Assembly: GCF_003813865.1 (NCBI RefSeq)
Contig: NZ_RMVG01000009.1
Coordinates: 1-64,000, forward strand
Reading direction: 5' to 3'
DNA: 64,000 nt
Origin: Candidatus Pantoea deserta
GTDB lineage: Bacteria; Pseudomonadota; Gammaproteobacteria; Enterobacterales; Enterobacteriaceae
The translations under genes and the position numbers were made by a program. The notes below the pieces were generated by a model. That model worked only from the letters and a program-made list of their open reading frames with translations, was not told where the DNA came from and ran no database searches. Every line of letters starts with the position of its first letter. Within the stretch, counting starts at the first letter, position 1. Below are positions 52,889-60,281 of the stretch, piece after piece.

Positions 52889-53030
52889 TTGTACAACCAG
52901 CCTGCTGCGTGTTCAGCGCGTTAAAACGCGTTCTGACAGGCTTTATTCCTCGATATAGCACTTTTTGCACAAAAAGCGGACCTGTACAACAACACAATAC
53001 CTGTACAAATTTTCAGAAGTTGTATAACTT
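52889..53030. promoter_or_regulatory. TGTACAA operator cluster before ycgZ-like gene
   Basis: TTGTACAA at 52889, CCTGTACAA at 52981 and again at 53000 (19 bp apart), and the palindrome AAGTTGTATAACTT at 53017-53030 all lie within 200 bp before the ycgZ-like start. MerR-family repressors of the MlrA/BluR type bind TGTACA-containing sites. The cluster is seen directly; assignment to BluR is inferred from the gene context. Confidence 0.6.
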
Positions 53031-53084
53031 TACAGATAGCAAAGCTGATCACAATTTCATCACTTGTTAACGCTAAGGATAACT

Positions 53085-53312
53085 ATGCGCCAGAACGTCA
53101 TTACTCCGGATACCGGACGCTTTATCGCCAGTGCCGCGCTGCCCTCTCAGCAGGAGACGCTGGGACAGGTGGTTGTCGAAATTCTGCGTGCAGGTCATAG
53201 CCTGAACCGTAAAGCGATTTGTTCGCGACTGATTCGCCGTCTGGAGCAATCCTCCGGGCCGGAGGAAGAGAAACAGCTTCATCTGCTTATCGGCATGCTG
53301 TTTAGCCACTAA
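53085..53312 (+). CDS. ycgZ: YcgZ-like two-component-connector-type small protein
   Basis: A 75-residue protein strongly like E. coli YcgZ: QQETLGQVVVEILRAGHSLN followed by RKAICSRLIRRLEQSSGPEE, with LHLLIGMLF at the end. In E. coli YcgZ is produced under BluR control together with YmgA and AriR and acts on the Rcs pathway to lower curli and raise colanic acid. The ATG at 53085 has AAGGATAAC upstream. It is the first gene after the TGTACAA cluster, with the AriR-like gene 96 bp downstream. Confidence 0.83.
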   Translation: MRQNVITPDTGRFIASAALPSQQETLGQVVVEILRAGHSLNRKAICSRLIRRLEQSSGPEEEKQLHLLIGMLFSH

Positions 53313-53408
53313 GCGTCAGTCTGGCACATTAACGGTTACTGTCAGGGTCATCACGGCTTCGCCTGACATTAACACACTCACCAATAGATCTTAACGAAAG
53401 AATTTATC

Positions 53409-53684
53409 ATGCAAACTCATTATGCTGCTCAACGCACCATCTCGATCGAAGCCGAAATCATTCACCACTTTCGCGGAGAAGGCGACAGGCTGGAAGCGGA
53501 AACGCGAGTTCTGGATGCGGCTATTCGCGACATTGTTATTCGCGGCAAACGTGTAACCAGTAAAGCTATCATTATTTATCTTATCGCCGAGCTGGAAAGC
53601 ACCACCGATGTGGTCGAGCTTGATGTGCTGCGTCACTGCCTCGAAATCGTCGTTGGCCGCACGCCGGACGATAGCGGTATCTGA
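53409..53684 (+). CDS. ariR: AriR/YmgB-like biofilm and acid-resistance regulator
   Basis: A 91-residue helical protein matching E. coli AriR (YmgB): EIIHHFRGEGDRLEAETRVL near 17-36, then DAAIRDIVIRGKRVTSKAII and IYLIAELESTTDVVELDVLR, ending EIVVGRTPDD. AriR forms dimers and influences biofilm formation and acid resistance. The segment order and length are the same as E. coli. It follows the YcgZ-like gene. Its stop directly adjoins the stop of the convergent 37-residue exported peptide gene. Confidence 0.85.
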   Translation: MQTHYAAQRTISIEAEIIHHFRGEGDRLEAETRVLDAAIRDIVIRGKRVTSKAIIIYLIAELESTTDVVELDVLRHCLEIVVGRTPDDSGI

Positions 53685-53798
53685 TTAAGGATGAACGCTG
53701 TCGCTAATCTGTAGCTTTGTGGTTTCAAACTGACCCTGAGAGGCCATAACGGAACAGCTTAGTGCGGCGGCAAGGGAAAGGGTAATCCAGAATTTCAT
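53685..53798 (-). CDS. Small exported peptide of 37 residues
   Basis: The reading frame MKFWITLSLAAALSCSVMAS encodes a clear signal peptide (cleavage near MAS-QG), followed by a mature part of about 17 residues. GGAGAG lies six bases before the ATG. Longer upstream frames have no ribosome site. Its stop abuts that of the AriR-like gene. A real small gene is likely, but the function is unknown. Confidence 0.55.
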   Translation of the reverse strand: MKFWITLSLAAALSCSVMASQGQFETTKLQISDSVHP

Positions 53799-53919
53799 CG
53801 CGCTCTCCAGTTCACAGGTTATCTGAACATTAAGCCTGGCACGCGAACGCGCCAGCGAAAGCCATTGAGATAAGAAAAGGAATGTTCTGAGAGCCATTCA
53901 GAGACAAACTGCGGGGCGG

Positions 53920-54174
53920 TCAGTGCAGCTGCTTGTGCGCCGAGGGTCGATGTAATGCGAGATGTGAAAAAAGACAGGCGCGCAACTCATCCTGTATTTC
54001 AGTCAGCGCGCTGCGAATCGCAATAATGCGTTGGCTATCATGCTCCTGTTCCAGCTGCTGCTGTAGCGTATGCGTCAGGGCGCTCCATGAGATCTCTGCG
54101 CCATCGTCCAGTAAAGCCATCACGGCTTCGCCAATAACAATATCGGTTATTCTCTGGTCTGAATGCTTATTCAT
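53920..54174 (-). CDS. Small AriR/YmgA-like family protein (84 residues)
   Basis: The N-terminal half reads RITDIVIGEAVMALLDDGAE, and ISWSALTHTLQQQLEQEHDS follows with helical Leu and Gln spacing. It is a paralogue of the 102-residue protein at 52478 and distantly of AriR. The C-terminus is short and His-rich. It is expressed from its own promoter on the minus strand. Its presence gives the bluF neighbourhood four small proteins of one superfamily. Confidence 0.6.
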   Translation of the reverse strand: MNKHSDQRITDIVIGEAVMALLDDGAEISWSALTHTLQQQLEQEHDSQRIIAIRSALTEIQDELRACLFSHLALHRPSAHKQLH

Positions 54175-54255
54175 ATTTACTCGTCTCTCCGGTAACGTGC
54201 AAAAAGCTTAGCACAGGAAAAACAGGACAGCGGTTATTCCTGTGCCCTGAGAGCG

Positions 54256-54717
54256 CTAGTGTCTGAGACGATAGATGTCGGCAAAGTAGAGATAGCCTTT
54301 TTTATCGTACTGGCTTTTCAGTCTGGTTTTTTCTTCCTCGTTCAGCACATTGCCAGCCAGCAGCGCGTGGATAAAGGCGTCGCGGACATGAATCTCCATA
54401 TACCAGTCGCCGGTATAGCAATTTTTCAGCGCGCCTTTATCGATGTCTTTAACTTTATAGGCTGGATTAATATGGAAAAAGAAAAAGAAGTTGCAGACGG
54501 CGAATATTGCACAGCAAACAATATACTCAATGGTGCCGAACGATGAGGAATAAAGCAGCACGGCCATGGTGATAACAAACAAAAAACACATCAGGCCATA
54601 CAGCCCCGGATATTGCTTAATAAAGGAAACGTCAAAATAAGGGCGATCGTTGCGATTCTCCGCGCGATTTATTTGGTCTAGTTCCTGCTGCAACAGGTTA
54701 TCAAGTGGGGTATACAT
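54256..54717 (-). CDS. ylaC: YlaC family membrane protein
   Basis: A 153-residue inner-membrane protein with two hydrophobic helices at about 38-58 and 62-80 (LYGLMCFLFVITMAVLLY and IEYIVCCAIFAVCNFFFFF). The flanking segments FDVSFIKQYPGLYG, INPAYKVKDIDKGALKNCYT and GDWYMEIHVRDAFIHALL match E. coli YlaC. Both ends are cytoplasmic if it forms a hairpin. The function is not established. Confidence 0.85.
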   Translation of the reverse strand: MYTPLDNLLQQELDQINRAENRNDRPYFDVSFIKQYPGLYGLMCFLFVITMAVLLYSSSFGTIEYIVCCAIFAVCNFFFFFHINPAYKVKDIDKGALKNCYTGDWYMEIHVRDAFIHALLAGNVLNEEEKTRLKSQYDKKGYLYFADIYRLRH

Positions 54718-54896
54718 TCAACTCTTCTCTGCTAAAAATAACCCCGGAAGTATAGATGAAGCGACTCTCTTCTACACCCGTTTTCAAGGGCATAAAAAGA
54801 GCAGGCGGAATGGTAAATAAAGCGAAGCGGCAGTTAGCCTGCGCTACCTGCGATTTGTCAGCCGGTAGCGCGTCTGCGCCTGCATGGCAGAAGTGA

Positions 54897-55790
54897 TCAA
54901 GCCAGTTCCAGCGCGGCGATAACGGCCGCCACTTCTGCTCTGTCTGCGGTAGAAAGCGGCAGGAGCGGGCGGGGAAGACAGTCAGGATCGGTGAGACCCA
55001 GAATACCTGCCGCCGCCGCCATCACGCGAATACTGCCGCCGTGCTTGCGGTAGAGTTCCCATAGCGGCTCAAGACGAGCGGATAGCTCAGTAACCCGATC
55101 GCGGTCGCCCTGAGCCGCTGCGGTGGTCAGGGCTTTTGCCGTTTGCGGGAAAAGTCCGCCGCAAACAGAATACCAGAGATCGCATCCGGCATTCAGTCCC
55201 AGTGCGGCAAACGCATCGCCGCTCACCCCCAGGCTCACTCCCTGCGGCAGCGCCGCGCGCAGCGCATTAATCTGCGCAAGCGCCCGATCGGGCTGGGCAG
55301 CTACGCCGGGAATCTTAATAGACTGTACGCCCGGCAGCGCAGCGATGCGCCCGTAGAGTTCAGGAGTAAAAGTAAAATGCGTTGTGCCCGGATTGTCATA
55401 AAGACAAATCGGCACTGAAGCCGACCGCGCCACCGTTTCGAACAGGCCAAAGACCTCATCGTCGTTCAGCCGCTGGTAGCTCACCGGCGGCAACAGCAGG
55501 GCGCTGGCTCCAGCACGCTGCGCATCCTCTGCTAAGAGGAGCACTTCAGCCGTGGCGACTGCGCCGATGCAGATCATCACGGGGATCCCTTCGGCATGCT
55601 CTACCGCCAGCGCGGCGATACGCTCTCTTTGCTGTCGCGTCAGATAGATGTAGCTGCCCGTTGAGCCGAGCGCACCAATAGAATCCACCTTAGCCGCCGT
55701 CAGGCGCGCCAGAAGACGAATAAATCCCTTTTCATCGACGCCCGATGGCGTTACGGGCGTCAGAGGAAACGCGCTTAAACCGGTAAGCAT
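54897..55790 (-). CDS. Dihydrodipicolinate synthase family aldolase
   Basis: A 297-residue class I aldolase of the DapA/NanA superfamily. ALGSTGSYIYLTRQQRERI near 40-58 holds the Thr/Ser pocket. YDNPGTTHFTFTPELY near 133-148 has the catalytic Tyr and SIKIPGVAAQPDRAL near 162 has the Schiff-base Lys. The GxxGE-like motif is altered (GALGSTGSYIYL), so it is unlikely to be DapA itself; a keto-acid aldolase or dehydratase is more likely. GGAG precedes the ATG. An XRE-cupin regulator lies 33 bp upstream on the same strand, so the two probably form an operon. Confidence 0.82.
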   Translation of the reverse strand: MLTGLSAFPLTPVTPSGVDEKGFIRLLARLTAAKVDSIGALGSTGSYIYLTRQQRERIAALAVEHAEGIPVMICIGAVATAEVLLLAEDAQRAGASALLLPPVSYQRLNDDEVFGLFETVARSASVPICLYDNPGTTHFTFTPELYGRIAALPGVQSIKIPGVAAQPDRALAQINALRAALPQGVSLGVSGDAFAALGLNAGCDLWYSVCGGLFPQTAKALTTAAAQGDRDRVTELSARLEPLWELYRKHGGSIRVMAAAAGILGLTDPDCLPRPLLPLSTADRAEVAAVIAALELA

Positions 55791-55823
55791 ATCAGACTCC
55801 TGAGGTATTGCAGCCAGTAACAG

Positions 55824-56420
55824 TCAGTGCGCTTTTTCATGCACCGTCATGGTAAAAGCGAGTGGCGTATCGCCTGCGCAGGCATAACTGTGCGGCGCTT
55901 CGGTTGCGGCGACTACTGAACAACCCGCTGCGATATAAAAGATCTCATCATCTACTTTTAGCTCAAGCGTGCCGGCAGTAACGTGAAGCAGTTCGGTCGT
56001 CTCGCGCGGATGACCAGGCGAACTGAACCGCTCACCCGGAAAAAGCTGCCAGTGCCATAGCTCCACCATATTGGATCCGCTGGTGCCTGCCAGCAGGCGG
56101 GCAGTGCCGCCGCGCTCGCCTTGCCAGAGCACCGGCATCGCGTCAGGCGGGATCATATGAACCGGGGGCTGGCTGGCGACATCGACAATGTCGGCTACGG
56201 AAACCCCCATCGCCGCAGCAAGGCGGCAAAGCAGCGCGATACTGGGATTGGCTCTACAGGCTTCAATTTCAACCAGCATACCTTTACTGACCCCGGCCCG
56301 ACGCGACAGCTCATCCAGAGACAGTTTTTTTTCGCTGCGGTAGCCCTTAAGACGAGCTGAAATCGCGTTGTTGACCGCCGCCGCATCGGCATCGGTCATT
56401 ATATTGACTTTTTTGGTCAT
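55824..56420 (-). CDS. XRE regulator with C-terminal cupin domain
   Basis: A 198-residue regulator. The helix-turn-helix covers residues 20-80 (RLKGYRSEKKLSLDELSRRA, SKGMLVEIEACRANPSIALL). A cupin sensor covers residues 110-190 (WHWQLFPGERFSSPGHPRET, ELLHVTAGTLELKVDD, ECAAG-like turn). This is the PuuR/SutR-type architecture. It has no Shine-Dalgarno sequence, and a CATAAT -10-like element lies about a dozen bases before the ATG, so a leaderless or very short leader mRNA is possible. It is divergent from the B3/B4-domain gene. Confidence 0.85.
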   Translation of the reverse strand: MTKKVNIMTDADAAAVNNAISARLKGYRSEKKLSLDELSRRAGVSKGMLVEIEACRANPSIALLCRLAAAMGVSVADIVDVASQPPVHMIPPDAMPVLWQGERGGTARLLAGTSGSNMVELWHWQLFPGERFSSPGHPRETTELLHVTAGTLELKVDDEIFYIAAGCSVVAATEAPHSYACAGDTPLAFTMTVHEKAH

Positions 56421-56463
56421 CGGTCGATATTATGCAATAAATTAGTCATTATGGGATTATGAA

Positions 56464-57153
56464 ATGCCTTTGCTGCTGCCGTCAATTAGCCCGGAACTCG
56501 GTCGAATCGCACCGGGTTTCCGCGCATTAAGTATTCAGGTCGCTGCCGCGACGGTGCGTCGCCCCCAGACGGGCGCGGACGCGCTGCGCGAAGCCTGTGA
56601 CGCTGTGCTTTCGGGTCAGCCGTCCTGGGCCAATGCTCATTTTGCGGCATGGAACGAAGTATTCCGCGCTTTTGGCGCAAAGCCAAAACGGACCCCCTGC
56701 TCAGCAGAGGCGTTGCGTAAAAGGGTTCTGCGCGACGGGACGATGGCGTCGCTCGATCCTGTGGTTGATCTCTACAACGCAGTCAGCCTGCGCTATGCGA
56801 TTCCAGTTGGCGGGGAGAATTCAGCCGCCTTTGACGGTATGCCCAGGCTGGTTATCGCCGACGGGACGGAACACTTTGATACCTTTCGGGAAGGGCATCC
56901 CGCAGTAGAAACGCCTGAGCCTGGCGAAGTTATCTGGCGTGATGATACGGGCGTCACCTGCCGCCGCTGGAACTGGCGACAGGGCGTCAGAACGCGTCTG
57001 AGCGCCGTCGACAAAGAGATGTGGTTCATCCTTGAAAGCCTGCCGCAAATGCCTGTTGAAGAACTCCACGCCGCAGCAAAAATGCTGACGGACGGACTGG
57101 ATAAAATGATGCCCGGCGCAACCTGTGAGGTTGCTTTGATCGCGTTGCCGTAG
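56464..57153 (+). CDS. B3/B4 tRNA-binding domain protein
   Basis: A 229-residue protein matching free-standing B3/B4 domains found in the beta subunit of phenylalanyl-tRNA synthetase. Segments include LREACDAVLSGQPSWANAHF, RFGAKPKRTPCSAEALRKRV-like (read here as FGAKPKRTPCSAEALRKRVL), and DPVVDLYNAVSLRYAIPVGG near 98-118, which are diagnostic. Such proteins may edit or bind tRNA, or may be enzymes of unknown role. It is divergent from the XRE-cupin gene by 43 bp, a frequent arrangement that suggests shared control. Confidence 0.83.
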   Translation: MPLLLPSISPELGRIAPGFRALSIQVAAATVRRPQTGADALREACDAVLSGQPSWANAHFAAWNEVFRAFGAKPKRTPCSAEALRKRVLRDGTMASLDPVVDLYNAVSLRYAIPVGGENSAAFDGMPRLVIADGTEHFDTFREGHPAVETPEPGEVIWRDDTGVTCRRWNWRQGVRTRLSAVDKEMWFILESLPQMPVEELHAAAKMLTDGLDKMMPGATCEVALIALP

Positions 57154-57167
57154 CGGCGATCCGTCCG

Positions 57168-57425
57168 TCAGGCGCGGGAGGAGAAGATAAAGTGCGTCGC
57201 CGTCTCGCTGATTAAAAACAGCGTTTTCGCTTCGCCGCCTGGAGAGACAAACACCACAGACTGGCCAATACTCAGCGGGGCAAAGACTTCGACGGGCTGA
57301 TTCTCCTTCTGAATCTCCAGCAGCAGCCGCGACTCGAAGGCGCGGTCGGCTACGCTGTCAAGATGATAGTCGCAGGTAAAAGAAAATTCTGGTTGATCAA
57401 GGATGTAAAACTGTCCGGATGGCAT
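57168..57425 (-). CDS. Hypothetical protein of 85 residues
   Basis: A compact, soluble, beta-rich protein (GQFYILDQPEFSFTCDYHLD, FAPLSIGQSVVFVSPGGEA, then a hydrophobic LFLISETATHFIF end). No family is recognised. AGGT precedes the ATG at a usable distance. The stop lies 14 bp from the convergent B3/B4 gene. Codon use is normal, so it is probably a real gene. Confidence 0.55.
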   Translation of the reverse strand: MPSGQFYILDQPEFSFTCDYHLDSVADRAFESRLLLEIQKENQPVEVFAPLSIGQSVVFVSPGGEAKTLFLISETATHFIFSSRA

Positions 57426-57666
57426 ATGCCTGACCTCTCAGTTAAGATACAGCGGGGCAGAAAGCGCCGGTATTTGACTTAGTGTAGCTATAAATCTGGC
57501 GACCGGAAGAGCAAGCCGGGGAAAGGATAAAATTAGCAGGCTAATAATATCTTTCGCAAGAAAGGATAAATCAGACAGCGGTTTTTATGAGAATATTCTT
57601 GCGCCCCTTCAAGAGCTAAGCCAACACGAGTGCCGGAGATAAGCGCCGGGTGGGGCATACAAACCC

Positions 57667-58053
57667 AATCAGCCGCCTTCAGGCAGCATTGAAACAGCGC
57701 CCACAGACGTTTCTTAACAGCGTCAGCTTCACTGCCGTACAGGCAGTTTAGAAAGACTTCATCAATACACTGAATAAGCGTATCCAGTTAACTGCCGTAC
57801 AGGCAGCTTAGAAAAGTCGCCGTGACAGGAGAGGCTGTAGATGACCGTTCACTGCCGTACAGGCAGCTTAGAAATCGAAAACTTCCCGCAAATCCTCCTC
57901 TCGCTGGCGCACTGCCGCTCAGGCAGCTTAGCAATTCTCACAACGAGTGGCTTTCTTTTGCCCCCGGTTCACTGCCGAACAGGCAGCTTAGAAAGCCGAC
58001 AGATGCGCAGCGGGAGCAGTATGAGGTTCACTGCCATACAGGCAGCTTTTCTG
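57667..58053 (+). CRISPR. Type I-F CRISPR array, seven repeats, six spacers
   Basis: The 28-bp repeat is of the Cas6f/I-F type, with CTGCCGTACAGGCAG as its hairpin core preceded by GTTCA and followed by CTTAGAAA. Repeats start at 57667 (degenerate), 57727, 57787, 57847, 57907, 57967 and 58026. Spacers at 57695, 57755, 57815, 57875 and 57935 are each exactly 32 bp, and the last at 57995 is 31 bp. The last repeat has lost its 3' part (ends CTTTTCTG). No cas gene occurs in the window, so function depends on cas genes elsewhere. The 57426-57666 flank is AT-rich and could be a leader. Confidence 0.95.
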
Positions 58054-58111
58054 TCGGCGGAAATGACCTGCCAGATAAGCCAGTCCATGGCGAACCACCT
58101 CCTGAGGCGCC

Positions 58112-58297
58112 TTACTCAGAATTACCAGGCGGACGTCGGCTCTTTTTGCCACCTTTCCGACCCGCTTCCCTGGCTCGTTCAGGATTATTCCTGAAGTTGC
58201 CTCCGCTGGCTTTGCCTCCTGCGCTGCCCGCTTCTTTTGCGCGTTCCGGATCGTGGGCAAAATTACCGGCCCCACCTCTGTACTTCTGTTGTGTCAT
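58112..58297 (-). CDS. KGG-motif general stress protein (YciG-like)
   Basis: A 61-residue hydrophilic protein with two repeats of the stress-induced KGG motif: GNFAHDPERAKEAGSAGGKA and GNFRNNPERAREAGRKGGKK. This is the YciG/con-10 type, usually controlled by RpoS and involved in general stress or motility. The GGAG ribosome site is good. Its stop lies 59 bp from the last CRISPR repeat, so the array is inserted next to its 3' end. Confidence 0.88.
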   Translation of the reverse strand: MTQQKYRGGAGNFAHDPERAKEAGSAGGKASGGNFRNNPERAREAGRKGGKKSRRPPGNSE

Positions 58298-58480
58298 AGA
58301 CAGTACTCCTATCAGTGTTCCCGTAGATAAAAGGACTAGCTAGTCACCTTTCAAGCGTAGCCTGCTGCTGCGCCTGCGCAAGGGGATGGCAGGAAAAAAT
58401 CAACGATTTCTGCTGGTTAGGTTGCGTTTCCTTGCCGCCGCGCGCAGCAGCAGCAGCAAGGGATGTTAAGCGTAAAACAG

Positions 58481-59737
58481 TCAGGCGGACGGCGTGCTGC
58501 TATCGCGGGATGTCTGATGGCGTTCGTGCGAAAGACGCCAGAAATTAGCGCCGGCAGGATGCTGATAGATACGCAAAGAGAAAAAGCCTGCTACCGCATA
58601 GATATATTCAAAAATTTCAGACTGCGAGTTTTCATAATCGACCCACAGCGTGGACGAGGTAAAACAGTAAATCTCAATCGGCAACCCGTCTGGCGAAGGT
58701 TTAAGCGCGCGCACCACGATATACATATCTTTGCGGATGTCGTCACGCTGCGACAGCCAGGCCGTCAGATAGTGGCGAAACACCGTCAGATTGGTCATGC
58801 CGTTTTCGACAAACCAGCGATCGCCGACCGCGCTAATATCCCGACCATCAAGCAGGGCGGTCAGTGGTTCGCTGACGCCGCGCAGCTGCACCATTGATTG
58901 CAGCATCTCCTGATTCACAAAGGTCACGGAATCCAGATCGAGATAAAAGCTGCGCATGATGCGACGCGCCCCCGACGAGAACATCGCCTGCCAGTTGGTA
59001 TAGGTCTCGGTGAGAAAATTCTTGGTGGGAATACGGGAAATGGTGTTATCCCAGTTGCGTATGGTGATGGTATGCAGCGCAATATCCGTCACCTCGCCGC
59101 TCAGGTTTTTATCCGGCATCTCAATCCAGTCGCCCAGCTGTAGAACATCGTTAGAGGAGACCTGAATATTCGCCACCAGCGACAGCAGCGTATGCTGAAA
59201 AACCAGCATCAATACGGCGGCGGCGGCGCCCAGACTGGAGATAATAATCACCGGCGATTTATTCGACATAATAGCCAGGATCATAATCGCGGAAAGAATA
59301 TGCACCAGGATTTTGCCGATCTGGATATAGCCTTTTATCGAATGATTTTTACGCTTCGATTTCTTCGAATAGGAGTTGTTGACGATCTCCAGCACTTCAT
59401 TGAAGAACAGGGATAAATAGACAAAAAACAAGATGCCGCACAACGTCTTAATGGCGATAAGCAGATGTTCCGGCAGCTCCGGCATAAACTGCAACAGGTA
59501 ATAGACGGTGATCACCGGAATAAAATTAGAGAGCTTCTCGGAAATCCTGACGTCTTTATCCAGCGGCACGTCGCTCTTGTGGGCGCTGAAAAAGACTTTG
59601 CGCACGACTTTGACGACAAAGAATTTACAGACAAGATGCGCCACCATACCGGCGATGATCAGCATAATAATATTAAAGGTGGCGGAAAGGGCGACGTTCC
59701 CTTCAATAAACCCCATAACCTCGTTGAAATAGTGCAT
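58481..59737 (-). CDS. MscS family mechanosensitive channel (YbdG-like)
   Basis: A 418-residue inner-membrane channel. About four or five hydrophobic helices precede the MscS pore region, where the SSLGAAAAVLMLVFQHTLLS segment near 165-185 lines the channel. A beta domain with VSSNDVLQLGDWIEMPDKNL, EVTDIALHTITIRNWDNTIS and IPTKNFL follows. The C-terminal cytoplasmic part is longer than MscS (about 286 residues) and resembles YbdG/YnaI-type channels. The ATG at 59737 is used; upstream TTG or GTG starts are possible. Opens under osmotic downshock. Confidence 0.85.
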   Translation of the reverse strand: MHYFNEVMGFIEGNVALSATFNIIMLIIAGMVAHLVCKFFVVKVVRKVFFSAHKSDVPLDKDVRISEKLSNFIPVITVYYLLQFMPELPEHLLIAIKTLCGILFFVYLSLFFNEVLEIVNNSYSKKSKRKNHSIKGYIQIGKILVHILSAIMILAIMSNKSPVIIISSLGAAAAVLMLVFQHTLLSLVANIQVSSNDVLQLGDWIEMPDKNLSGEVTDIALHTITIRNWDNTISRIPTKNFLTETYTNWQAMFSSGARRIMRSFYLDLDSVTFVNQEMLQSMVQLRGVSEPLTALLDGRDISAVGDRWFVENGMTNLTVFRHYLTAWLSQRDDIRKDMYIVVRALKPSPDGLPIEIYCFTSSTLWVDYENSQSEIFEYIYAVAGFFSLRIYQHPAGANFWRLSHERHQTSRDSSTPSA

Positions 59738-59924
59738 TTTTACCACATACAAGCAAACCTGAAGCAGGAGTTAAGCATAAAACAGCAGCGAATGATAAGC
59801 GACGAATGCGCCTGAGAACTGATGTAGCAAGCAGGGCGCGCCCAGACAGCGCCAGGCGGGAAAGAGCAAGACGGCGGGTAAGGTTCGACAGTAAAGGTTC
59901 GCGTCTTATCCGCCGTCAGGCGCG

Positions 59925-60128
59925 TCAGAGCAGGGAGTCTGGATTGGCTTTTGCCGCTTTTTTCTCTTCCTCGACAGCCTGAACAGGATCGGCGGCGCTT
60001 AGCCAGCGATCAAATTTCTGGTAGGTCTCGATAAAGGATTTAAAATAGACGGTAATGCCGGTGACATTCTCTTTCCGCTCCATATACGCCACCGCCAGTT
60101 TAAACGCATCCTGATTTTCAAATTTCAC
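59925..60128 (-). CDS. Conserved small hypothetical protein (67 residues)
   Basis: An acidic helical protein (FENQDAFKLAVAYMERKENV, then TGITVYFKSFIETYQKFDRW, and a Lys/Ala-rich tail). The start is GTG at 60128 with GGAG upstream. The cysteine-free, compact design suggests a real cytosolic protein. I do not recognise a named family, and no neighbour indicates its job. Confidence 0.55.
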   Translation of the reverse strand: MKFENQDAFKLAVAYMERKENVTGITVYFKSFIETYQKFDRWLSAADPVQAVEEEKKAAKANPDSLL

Positions 60129-60281
60129 GGGCTTTACTCTCCATAATTACGGGTTTATTCAGCGTAGCCTGGCCTCGAAACCCGCGCCTGCGCATCTGGC
60201 TGCTTTTTATCGCGAAGGCGCGTACAGGGTTACAAGACTGGCATCGCCAGCGCCGCATCATAACCTTACGCGCTGCGCTTT

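Noticed and set aside
57822..58343. Plus-strand frame of 173 codons with repeated LPYRQLRNRKL-like segments
   Set aside because: The repetition is produced by the CRISPR repeats being read in frame; it also overlaps the KGG gene on the other strand.
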